DNA of 64,000 nt, from positions 28,024,862 through 28,088,861 of the forward strand of contig OY743170.1 in assembly GCA_963555705.1 (NCBI GenBank). The letters are read 5' to 3'. This DNA comes from Ligustrum vulgare (lineage: Eukaryota > Streptophyta > Magnoliopsida > Lamiales > Oleaceae). The translations under genes and the position numbers were made by a program. Shown here piece by piece: positions 1 through 9,880 of the stretch (the stretch's first letter is position 1; every line of letters starts with the position of its first letter). Under the pieces are notes generated by a model. It saw nothing but the letters and a program-made list of their open reading frames with translations. It was not told where the DNA came from and did not search any database.

Positions 1-171
1 ACGGTCGTAATGCCTTTTCTGCATAAACAATTTCGTGTACTCGGCTCGGCTTGATTCTTTCGTCTTCTCGGCTCGATTCCAACATATAACTTACTCCGTT
101 TTGCACGTAGATCACTGTCGTATTGCCGATGTCTCGAATTCACCCTACGATGCTTGGTCTAGATCGTATCA
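1..171 (-). repeat. 3' LTR of Ty3 element 1 (cut by window edge)
   Basis: This stretch closely matches the end of the LTR at 2551-3446, including the shared run GGCTCGATTCCAACAT and the terminal GATCGTATCA. It is the downstream LTR of a minus-strand element, so only its first 171 bases in element orientation are visible. The target duplication lies outside the window. Confidence 0.85.
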
Positions 172-184
172 TACTCCCTCTCTT
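172..184 (-). other. Polypurine tract of element 1
   Basis: On the minus strand AAGAGAGGGAGTA sits directly before the LTR start TGATACGATC. This is the expected primer site for plus-strand DNA synthesis and fixes the element's orientation. Confidence 0.75.
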
Positions 185-279
185 GAAAAGGATTCGACCT
201 CGAATCCAGTTTTGGTAGGCTTTTAAGACTCCCCTGCTTTTCCGGGCTCGATTATCATGTTTAAGCTTTGTACGATCCT

Positions 280-2261
280 TTAGACCTTTAGGCTACTCAT
301 TTTTGCCAACGGATAGATCCCGGCCTTAAGTTCATGGTTTGATTTATGTCCCTGCAAAACAGATTTAGTAGAACTGGGGAGGGATGTGTTAGAAAATGCA
401 AATAAACTTATTTTTGTGGTGGACTCTCTTTTCTTTTTCTTTTCACTCTCAAGCTCACCTTTTTCTGAGGTCGTGGCCTCAACTCTCTTGTTTTCAATTT
501 TCTTACCCTCTCCTTTTTCTGAGGTCGTGGCCTCAACACTCTTATTTTTTCCCTCAAACTCGCTCTTTATTTTCAATTGGTCCTCTTGGACCTCTTTAGG
601 TGATAGCGGAGCAAGAGTGAACCTTTTTCCACCCTCCACGAAAGAATATCGATTTTAAACCCATCGTGTACTACCCTCCTATCATGCTACCAGGGTCTCC
701 CCAACAAAATATGGCCAACATGCATAGGTACTACGTCACAAACCACCTCATCCTTATAACCCCCGATGGCAAAATTGACCCTAGCGTGCTTATTTACCTT
801 AATTTCTCCCGACTCGGTCAGCCATTGCAATTTATAAGGGTTCGGATATTTTATCAAGCTCAAACTCAATTTCTCAACCAACATGGTACTAACCACATTA
901 GTACAACTCCCCCCGTCAATCACCATACCACAAACCTTTTTACCCACTAAGCACCTAGTATGGAAGAGATTGTCCATTTGCTCACCAATTTCATCTACCC
1001 TGACCCTAGCACTAAGGACACGCCGATTGACAAGTGAATCTTTAACAGCATAGGTCAGCCCTTCCTCATCACTACTACTAGCCCCAACATCCACTAACTT
1101 AGGCATTCCCTTAAATTCATCCTCGGAACTAATTTCTCCATTTTCACGCAAGATCATTAGCCTCCTATTTGGACACTGGGATGCTATATGACCCGTACCC
1201 AAGCACTTAAAACACTTAATATTTCTATCCCGAGTAGTTTGAGAATCAGAAATATTTTTACCTTTCGTTGTAGGCTCCTCCTTCCCTTTCGGGTTATGTT
1301 CAACGTTGGATTCCTGCTTCGGTTGTGATGTAGGATAAGATGGTGAGTGTCTTGCTGCCCCCTTTCGCCTTAGCTGTCTTTCCACCTTCATGGCCATATG
1401 CACCATATCCATTAGCTCTACATAGTGTTGCAGCTCAATGACATTGGCAATCTCTCTATTCAATCCACTCAGAAACCTAGCCATCGTAGCTTCCCGATCC
1501 TCCACCACGTTAGCCAGGATCATCTCCACCTCCATATCCTTATGATAATCTTCTACACATCTCGACCCCTGAGTCATACCCTGCAGGCTCTGATAAATAT
1601 CCCTATAATAATGAGTCGACACAAACCGCTTCCTCATTATGGTTTTTAATTCACCCCAATTCTCCACCGGCTCCTCAAGGTTCCTCCTCCTACCCGTCAC
1701 TAGTTGATCCCACCAAATATTTGCGTAGTCGGTGAATTCAATCACAACTAGTTTCACTTTCTTCTTTTCCGAATAATTATTACAATCAAAAAGCCGTTCG
1801 ACCTTTGTCTCCCAATCCAAGTACGCCTCCGGATCACTCCTACCCTAGAACGATGGTATTTTCGCTTTAATTTTTCCAAGGTCATCATCAACAAAATCTC
1901 TACCCCCACGATGCCTCCTAGCATCACGATGCTCCCTATCATGCCTCCTCTCATACCTATCTCCTTTATCCCTCCTTCGCATATTACCCAAAGATATACT
2001 TCCACTTTTCACTGTCCATGTCTTCATCATCCACACCAACCTCAACCTATTACCTCTCCTAACTCGAGAACCATCATGAGATGGATCCCGATGTCTCTGT
2101 TCACACTCTGTACCTCGATTTCCCATCTGAGCCATAAATTTCTCAAATTGTGCCATTGCTGCAATATCATCATTACCCTGTTCATTCCTTCTATTCACAC
2201 CCCCGAACTGTTTTCTGTCTCGAATAGAAGATGAAGATGTGAAAACCTCTCTATCAGACAT
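280..2261 (-). pseudogene. Ty3/gypsy gag-protease of element 1, RT and integrase lost
   Basis: Read on the minus strand, 2261-1845 is a charged gag N-terminus and 1820-687 continues it, with a CCHC zinc knuckle (CFKCLGTGHIASQCP) and a retropepsin active site (VIDGGSCTNVVS, so the usual DTG is DGG) ending in HILLGRPW. The 639-280 piece is the linker that normally leads into reverse transcriptase. An in-frame TAG at 1842-1844 splits gag and another TAG follows GRPW; in relatives both positions are usually glutamine. A frameshift lies near 640. After the linker the sequence jumps almost directly to the polypurine tract, so reverse transcriptase, RNase H and integrase are absent. In an intact element the gag would form particles and the protease would process them; this copy could move only with proteins from elsewhere. 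Family level is clear; the lineage (chromovirus-like) is inferred. Confidence 0.85.
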
Positions 2262-2530
2262 TTTTAAGACATGAACAAGGAAACTCGAAATATTTGGAGA
2301 ATATTTGGGAATTTTCGAATTTTTTTTTTAATCTGCCAGAGAATTGGACTACGAGTATGGCAGAAAAAACGGAACTGGATTTGGACGAAAAACGAAGAAG
2401 GAAAACACTTTTGAATTTTTGGGACTGACTCTTATGGATCAAACTGAAAAAAAATTATGAATGACACGAAGAACGCGAAGAAAACAAAAAAAAATCAAGA
2501 AAATTCAAGAAACGCAAGAATCTGAAATAG

Positions 2531-2548
2531 ATCCAAGCTCTGATACCA
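2531..2548 (-). other. Primer binding site (tRNA-Met type) of element 1
   Basis: The minus strand reads TGGTATCAGAGCTTGGAT, the standard plant initiator-methionine tRNA primer site. It lies 2 bases from the LTR at 2551. Confidence 0.9.
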
Positions 2549-2550
2549 GA

Positions 2551-3446
2551 TGATGAGATCTCAGTCGAGGAATCTCGTCAAAAACGCGGAATAACGAAAT
2601 TTAAACCCTAGAAAAGATCTAAATCAGATCTGACACGAAAAATAACAAGATCACGAATAAATAAACGGGAATTAAAAGATAGATTCGACGGTAAAACCTT
2701 GACCCGAAAATCATGACGCAATTAATGACGATGTGGATTGAAGAACTAAGATTGGTGAACGCCATAAGAGTTGTCAATTCCTTGATAAGTTCGTTGGGTG
2801 AGCGCCACAAAGAACGGATCTTTGATAAGTTCGAAACAAAAGGGAAAAACTCAACCTTTAACAAGAGAATCCTCTCTCAATTTAATTCATAAACTCAAAC
2901 TTGTCTTTTACAATGAATGGAAAGGAATATAAATTAGAAAAATAACCTAGCATCTAATTTACTCAAAATAGAATTCTAATTAGACTAAAATTCTAAAATA
3001 GGAAAATAACCTAAAAACAAAAGGAAATAAAATAGTTGGAAAATCCGGAAAATCTGGCCCGCTCCTCATTTACGGCCGTGAGGAACTCTCTTACGGCCGT
3101 AATGGCCTCTCTGATCAAAAATCTGATTTATTAGTTACGGCCGTAACTTTCAGACTTACGGCCGTAAGCCTGGTTCTGCTGAAATTCTGTCTTTTCCCTC
3201 GATAGTTGATTACGACCATGACAATAGCTTTTACGGCTGAGATTATATGAGTTATGGCCGTGAAGGATTTCCATTACGTCCGTAATGCCTTTTCTGCATA
3301 AACAATTTCCTGTACTCGGCTCGGCTTAATTCTTTCGTCTTCTCGGCTCGATTCCAACATGTAACTTACTCCGTTTTGCACATAGATCACTGTCGTATTG
3401 CCGATGTCTCGACTTCGCCCTACGATGCCTGGTCTGGATCATATCA
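2551..3446 (-). repeat. 5' LTR of Ty3 element 1
   Basis: The LTR runs from TGATGAGATC next to the primer site to GATCATATCA, so the ends are imperfect inverted repeats. Its right part matches 1-171. In the U3 part (about 3065-3290) there are eight copies or variants of the palindrome TTACGGCCGTAA. A TATA-like AT-rich run lies further downstream in element orientation near 2925-2940. Confidence 0.88.
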
Positions 3447-4195
3447 AGACGCTTTACTACATGCCGTAAGCACCGTGTGATAGTGTAAAAAGGTCTTAAG
3501 GACAAAGAGCCTAGTTCTTGTCTTGATCAACCTTATTTTATATTCTGGTTTATTCTTCATTCGATTTTCACTATTTTGTATATTTTTTTTTGTCAATCTA
3601 TTTTAGCATGTCATTTTCTGGAAACTTTAATCCGTGCAACCAAATTTTCTAACACTACGATTGGTGGTGACTCCTCTTCTAATACCTACTATCGTCTGAA
3701 CTCTTTGATGAACTCAACACAGGATGTTTTTGCTTGTGTCTCTTTTGTTTCTTCTTTGAACTTCTCCACTTATCAGCACTAGAAGATGACCTTCTCGATG
3801 ACCACCTGGTTCTGACTTTTTTTGCAGGTGGAGGTGAGGTGACGGTGTAAATTTGGCGATGGTTGGTGTAGATCCCGTGGTTGGTGTAGATTGTTGCTTT
3901 TCTTCGATTTGTTGGTGGTTGCCTGTCTTAAATATGTTGGTGCAGGTTGATGGTGGTTGTACAGTTGTAGTCGTGATGAGGTGATAGGATGGGGAGTTGG
4001 ATTCGAGGGTGGTGGTTAGGGATGGAAATGCGGCGGGTACCCTTGCCCCTTTTTTTTTAAAACCTTATTTAAACAAGTTTTTTCCACTTGTTTTATTACT
4101 TCATTTCATCCATCCGCGACGGCGGGGAGAGGGGTGAAAATGCTTAGGGACGAAAGTATGTGCTGAAGACTTATTTTTAAACCTAGAAATAGCTA
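3447..4195. other. Unassigned stretch between LTR and CACTA end
   Basis: No convincing gene is visible. Short open frames near 3576-3782 do not resemble a known family. The sequence from about 4020 (TAGGGATGGAAATGCGGCGG) resembles a hAT-type terminal region, but no matching second end was found. Confidence 0.4.
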
Positions 4196-4471
4196 ACTTA
4201 AAGGCAACGGTTCCTTTAAAGAACCGCCACCTTTAATTAAACGGCATCGGTTTCTTTTAAGAACCGACGCCTATAATAATATTATAGGCGTCGGTTCTTT
4301 AGTAAGAACCGACGCCCTTACTTGGGCGCAATAACCGGTGTCGGTTCTTACTAAAGAACCGAAGCTGTTTTTAAATTTTTATTTACAATTTTGCCACCGC
4401 GTTTTTTGAGGCGTCGTTTTTCTCCAAAAACGACGCTAATATGTTATTTTTTGTGTAATTTTGTACTAGTG
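4196..4471. mobile_element. CACTA (En/Spm-like) transposon terminal region
   Basis: Repeated direct and inverted copies of a GGCGTCGGTTCTT-type motif, two of them forming long hairpins, lead to an end that reads GTACTAGTG, i.e. CACTAGTAC on the other strand. Subterminal repeat arrays with CACTA termini are characteristic of this superfamily. No transposase is present. The opposite terminus was not found in the preceding 700 bases; CACTAG at about 3778 does not match beyond six bases. Confidence 0.6.
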
Positions 4472-5283
4472 CACGCGGAAATAACAAAATTAAAACCTAG
4501 GAAAGATCTAAATCAGATCAAACACGAAAATAAACAAGAAAACGAGGAAATAAACAACGGAATTAAAGATAGATTGACGATAAAACCTTGACCCGACAAT
4601 CACCACGCAATTAATGACAATGCGGATTGAAGAACCAAGATTGGTGAACACCACAAGGGTTGTCAATTCCTTGATAAGTTCGTTGGGTGAACGCCACAAA
4701 GATCGGATCTTTGATAAGTTCAAGAAAAAGGGAAAACTCAACCTTTCAATTTGGAGAATCCTCTCTCAAATATTATTACTCTCAAAACTCAAAACTGTCT
4801 TTTTTACAATCATGGAAAAGAATATAAATAAGCAAAATAAACTAGAATACTAAATTAGGAAAATAACCTAAAAACTAAAAAAGGAAACTAAATAATTAAA
4901 AATCCTCGAAAATCTGGCCGCTACTCAGTTACGGTCGTGAAGAATACACTTGCGACCGTAATAGCCTCTCGGATCGAAAACTGCTTCATTAGTTACGGTC
5001 GTAAGTCTTGTTCTGTTGAATTTCTTCCTTTTTCCCCGATAGTTGGTTACAGCCGTGATAATAGCTTTTACGGCCGTGATTATAAGAGTTACGGCCGTGA
5101 AGGATCTTCATTACGACCGTAATGACTTTTCTGCACAAATAATTTCGATTATTCGACTCGGCTTGATCCTTTCGCCTTCTCGACTCAATTCCAACATGAA
5201 ACTTACTCCGTTTTGCACGTAGATCACTGTCGTATTGCCGATGGCTCGACTTTGCCCTTCGATGCCTGGTCTGGATCGTATCA
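4472..5283 (-). repeat. Truncated solo LTR, same family as element 1
   Basis: From CGCGGAAATAAC onward this matches the LTR at 2585-3446 and ends in GATCGTATCA. About the first 35 bases are missing and replaced by the CACTA terminus. It carries the palindromic array as well, with seven TTACGGCCGTRA-like copies between 4928 and 5125. No internal element sequence is attached on either side. Confidence 0.8.
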
Positions 5284-5323
5284 GTCATAGAAGAAATAGG
5301 GAAAGCAGCAAGGACTTTAGAGC

Positions 5324-5707
5324 ATGAAGATACTATTAGATACTATTCATGTTGAAGTGATTGCACAAGTTAATGAAACATATGACTTAGACGATGATGC
5401 CATGAATGATGTAGAAGAAGATCTAGACTTGGACACAGAGTGCAAGGAAATGGGAGTATCGCATAGTAGTCTTCTCAAGCAACTGTATCAAGAAGGCAAT
5501 CCAACAGTTAGATTGTTGGACAAACCATTTAGGCGATCATTCTATTATTTGATTTTGTATGGAACACCTAAGAAGAAAAAGAGGGCATCTCGTGGTAAGA
5601 AGTATAGGTCACCATCAAAGATTTTCCCTCCACCTACATGTTGGGAGAAACACCAGAAATTTCTACACAAGCAGAAGCATGTGAAACTTAGAACTAAGAC
5701 ATATTAG
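5324..5707 (+). CDS. Unrecognised ORF, 127 residues
   Basis: I do not recognise this reading frame. It starts with MKILLDTIHVEVIAQ and has an acidic middle (DDDAMNDVEEDLDLDTE) and a basic C-terminal half containing KKKKRASRGKK. It begins about 40 bases after the end of the truncated LTR, and a stop codon follows KLRTKTY. The frame seems to extend upstream without an ATG toward the LTR. Given the surroundings, a fragment of a transposon or captured gene is more likely than a functional host gene. Confidence 0.3.
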   Translation: MKILLDTIHVEVIAQVNETYDLDDDAMNDVEEDLDLDTECKEMGVSHSSLLKQLYQEGNPTVRLLDKPFRRSFYYLILYGTPKKKKRASRGKKYRSPSKIFPPPTCWEKHQKFLHKQKHVKLRTKTY

Positions 5708-8092
5708 GGGTAATTGTTGACACATTAAAATACCCAATTCGAAGACCAAATATAGAAGTCCAAAACATGAAATCCTATTAAAATGATAGGGCGATGTGGA
5801 GGAGTCTGTCCGATCACAAGAGCATCTAGGCAATTAAGACAATTAAGTGAAGGGACAGTTTCTACAATTCATCCAATGATCCATTTGGTCGTCTACAAAC
5901 AGTTACCATGAAGCAAAGGGTTGGAAAAAGTCATGGAAGTTGCTTGATGCAAGGAAGTGAACAACAGTTATACGAAGAAGTGGGCGATGATTGTGCAACA
6001 TGATGAATGTCAGTTATTACATGGGTCCATGATAAAACTAAACAAACCCTAAAAGCATCTTCAATGCATTACATGAATTGAGAGAAATTGGGAGACACAT
6101 CATCAATTAGACGAAATTTGTAATAAATGATTCTCCAATGCATTATAATATTAAGTTGACGTGGTTAAAAAAAGGACATTGTGAGGTGCTCCGCTTACAT
6201 CTAGACGTTCCGTGGGACATAATGACTTGTCATTTTTTAAATTTTATAATTATTTAATTGTTTTGTTAATTAATTATTAATTTTAAATTTGTAAACATGC
6301 CAATCCATTCCATCAAATTAAAAAAAAAATGTCAATCCACGTGCACATCTATTTTTTAGTTTTTTTTTTAAAATTTTATAATTTTTAATTTATTTTGTGA
6401 ATTAATTATTAAATATTAATTTTAAAAAATGCCAATGCCGCTATTTGTGTGTGTGCATGTATGTGTGTGAGAATCCACATGCACATCTATTTTTTAAAAT
6501 TTATTAATTATTTGTCAAATGAGATTCTAATTTTAGGCATTGTCTGTTATTTATTTTTTTTAAAATATGTTTTTTTTAAATTTTTAAGTAAAATGTATGG
6601 TCGAAAGTAGAGAGAAAACATGTGTGTGGTCAAAAAGTAATTTTAGGAATTGTGTTGTAAAAAACATATTTGCTAAACAGAGGCTTAATTATTTTAATTA
6701 TTTGTTGAATGAGATACTAATTTCAACCTTTTTAATTACTTTGTAAATGAGTTATTAATTTTAAGTTTTGAATATTTTGATAGTTCGTATCTATGATGTT
6801 TTAAATTTTTCTCAATTTCTGTCATTGTCGCGGTTTCACGTTGTAGGCCGATTTATACTGAACTTAACTATTTGATTTTGATTTTTTGAGAATTAGTTTT
6901 GTGAAAAGTGATTTTATTTAATATACTTTAATATTAAATATTATATTAACATAGTTAGTACCAATTCTAATAGTACTATTCGAGTAGTGATAAATTAATT
7001 TGTGATAATTTTGAAAATATATTTTGAAAAGATTAATTACAACAATAATGACTAAATTTAATAGTTATGCAAATGAGTTATACAAATGAACATTGAAGTT
7101 ATTTATTTATTTTAATATTAAGTCATTCAAGTTCTTAACTATTACAATTATGGCCATTTGGTAAAAAAATTGGCCCACATTACGTAAAAACCTCATTTTT
7201 TAAAACTCATTTTCAATCAACATTCTATTAATAAAGTAATTTACATATAAGTTCAAAAGAATTCATACTTTTAACAACTCATTCTTTCAAAACTTACTAT
7301 TACAAACTACATTATTTGAAATAATGGGTATTAAACAAAAGGTTAAGTACGCATTCTTCAAAAAATCAGTATTATAAAACTCATTTTGAAAATAATTAGG
7401 ACTCAAACAAAGGCTAAATACATTCACAAGAGAAAAAAAGGAATACATAAAGGGAGAGTACATCCCCAAAAACAATTATTGATCCATTTTCCCGCCTAAA
7501 GCATATTTTCTAAAATGGTAAATAGAATTAGTTTACTATTTATTGTTCATTTTGGACAAAATTGAAATTTAAAATAATCTAATTGAATGTAAATTTTTAA
7601 ATAGCCGCGTTTTTCAAGTCCCGGAATTTCTTGATCCGCCTTGCCTCTTAAAAATCAATTTCAATTTTTTTTTTTTAAATTTGTAAAAACTAAAAGAAAA
7701 AGTAATCATATTAATATTTTTTCTTTAAAAATAGAAAATAAAAGAGGATGAAAAATGAGTGTTCATCGATCTATTTTTTTTTTAATAAGATTATATCACA
7801 AATATATCTATTTTTTTACTTATTAGAAATTCTATTTAAATGTAATTTTTTTCCATTTTAAGCTTTAAATCAATTTAAATTACAATATTTAAAAAAATTT
7901 CCTGGAACGGTAATAATACGAACCTTAAAAAAAATAAAGGTATGTGTTGCTGTACCCTTTTTTTGTAATTGGTTGTCTTCTTTCGTTTCTCATTTTTAAT
8001 TTAATATTCATTTCATATGTTAACATATAAATTCCATATATGTGAGTAAGAAATGATTGTGCCTAATAGCATCTCCAAGGGATATCCAAATT
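5708..8092. other. AT-rich intergenic region without a recognisable gene
   Basis: Long A/T runs, short low-complexity blocks and a small GT-rich patch (6450-6470) fill this stretch. No protein family, RNA gene or clear terminal repeats were recognised. Confidence 0.5.
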
Positions 8093-8335
8093 GCCCCCAG
8101 GACATATCTCCCAATGGCAAAGGGGATGGCTGATAACACGCTTAGCGCGGTCGAGTGCAGAGTTCGAATCCTGAAAATGGATTTGGCCTTGTGGCAAGCG
8201 AGAGTTACCACCACTCATGGGGACCTTCAGTACCCTCCACCATAACCTCTGGGAGGCACATTCTGCAATTTGCTACTCGAACCAGTGGCCCAAGGAAGGG
8301 TTGGTTCGGGCCCTCAAGGTGTGGGTTACACCCCC
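8093..8335 (+). mobile_element. tRNA-derived SINE with target-site duplication
   Basis: The insert contains a tRNA-like box B, GAGTTCGAATCCTG (about 8160-8173), and a weaker box A-like stretch upstream around 8110-8130. It is flanked by 16-base direct repeats differing at one position (AAGGGATATCCAAATT at 8077-8092 and AAAGGATATCCAAATT at 8336-8351). Length near 240 bp, an internal RNA polymerase III promoter and a long target duplication fit a SINE mobilised by LINE machinery. Confidence 0.75.
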
Positions 8336-8399
8336 AAAGGATATCCAAATTTGGGATTTCTAGGCATTTCCTACTCTAACCAACCCCAAACCCTATCCT

Positions 8400-8600
8400 A
8401 AATTTAGAGGATGAGCGTGATGTTGATGCCTCAATCCAAGATCGGAGGGATGCAACACCTCCTGGGTTTGAGATGGTTTGAGTTGAACATGATCGTTTCG
8501 AAGATTTTCTTACTCATCACAAACAAATCAAGAATGCAGAGGTCCATTATGTACTTCGAGATACCATAATTGAGCATTTGTGAGAGCAATGCTAATTATG
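8400..8600 (+). pseudogene. C-terminal fragment of PIF/Harbinger (HARBI1-like) transposase
   Basis: The plus-strand frame from about 8406 reads DVDASIQDRRDATPPGFEMV, a stop, then VEHDRFEDFLTHHKQIKNAE and LRDTIIEHL followed by TGA. This resembles the last 60 or so residues of plant HARBI1-like nucleases, which often end in an EHLWE-type motif; here the tryptophan position is a stop. Everything upstream, including the catalytic DDE domain, is missing. The SINE lies just upstream. The assignment rests on remembered family resemblance over a short region. Confidence 0.5.
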
Positions 8601-9119
8601 AAAATCAAGTTTTACATTTTTTAATCCGTCAATCGTGGTGTTTGTTTTTGAAGACATACTTTCAATATAGTTGTTCGAGATGAATAATTTACACACAGTT
8701 CTTTTATGCAATGATTACAAGTTATAAATTAATTTATAAACAACACAATTTTTCAAACTACATTTTAATAGCACACACTTTCTCTCTCCAATTTTCAACC
8801 ACAAATCTATTTAAAAAAAAAAAAAATCTGGCGGCTATGTTACCCAACACAGCGTTAATGATTTAATTTTTTGCGTTCACAATAACAACATTTTTTTTGG
8901 GTATCCCTAAATTCTTAACTACTAATTTAAAATAAAATTAAACCAGTTAAATAGATAATGAATACATGAATAATTTTTAGAATTTAAAATAATACGAAAA
9001 AAATAAAAACAGTTAAGAAAAGTGTTCGGACTAAATTTGTGCAAAGTTCTAATCAAATTTGGTCCGAAAACTTGAAAATGCTCTAACTTCACATGTAGTC
9101 ACCATTAACACGAATGACC
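8601..9119. other. AT-rich spacer, nothing recognised
   Basis: Only low-complexity A/T sequence is visible, including a 15-base A run near 8812-8826. Confidence 0.4.
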
Positions 9120-9345
9120 TGTCTACCATTAGGTCTAATGGTAGCAGGGATTTAAGAATCTTTGTACTTAACCCCTAGGTACAAGGTTCGATCCCCGCGA
9201 AAGGCAAAAATCCACTTCTTGGAAACGAGGCTGGCAGCCCTTGAGGACCAGGACGACCAAGGGGGGAGTGGAAAGACCATGAGTACGGCTCGGAGAAGGC
9301 CCCAGCGAGGGAGCCGGGTCATTACATCATGGCTGAGGACTTAGA
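9120..9345 (+). mobile_element. Second tRNA-derived SINE-like sequence
   Basis: A box A-like segment (TCTAATGGTAGCAGGG, about 9143-9158) and a strong box B (AGGTTCGATCCCCGC, about 9184-9198) are spaced about as in a tRNA gene, followed by a GC-rich tail unlike its surroundings. It cannot be a functional tRNA because the acceptor stem is not complementary. No clear target duplication was found. Confidence 0.55.
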
Positions 9346-9718
9346 GCAATATTTAAGATAGAAGAAATTGTAAGTTTTTAAAAATCATTTTGTGTAATTT
9401 AAATTATTATATTTTAAAAAAAATTGTACACGAAATTTTTTATTCGTGTACAATTTTTAACTCCTCCTATGTTGATCATAGCCGGTCCCAAGCTCGGAAA
9501 AGGGAGGAGGGTTGTAACTTGTAAGAATGTAACTTGTAACCTTTGTTGAATATATATAAAACAACTAGTAATTTAATTTTAGTATAGATAGACTTTACAA
9601 AATCTACGTTTACATTTTTATTAAATCTTATGTTTGATATTTTAACTACATTTATTGTGCATAATTCATTTAAGTAATTACAAATACAATTCATATTCAT
9701 TCGCCGTATAAAAAGAAA

Positions 9719-9880
9719 ACGGGCCAGCCCGGCTCGGCTCGATGAAGCTCAAGCCGAAAGCTCGAGCCGAGCCTCAATTTTTTGGCCGAGCTTCGGCTCG
9801 GCTCGGCTCGGGCCAAAAAAAGCTCATCCTAAAAAGTTCGAGCCTTGATGTTCGGCTCGAGGCTTGGCTCATTGATATAC
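9719..9880. mobile_element. hAT-type terminal sequence rich in GGCTCGGCTCG
   Basis: Repeats of GGCTCGGCTCG and its complement CGAGCCGAGCC form hairpins in a short GC-rich block. Such blocks are typical of terminal regions of plant hAT transposons and derived MITEs. It interrupts the decaying transposase frame that runs in from the right near 9880. Confidence 0.5.

Noticed and set aside
3778..3790. CACTAG as the second CACTA terminus
   Set aside because: Similarity to the other end stops after six bases and the flanking triplets do not match.
9120..9210. Possible tRNA gene
   Set aside because: Box A and B are present but the acceptor and anticodon stems do not pair and a SINE-like tail follows.
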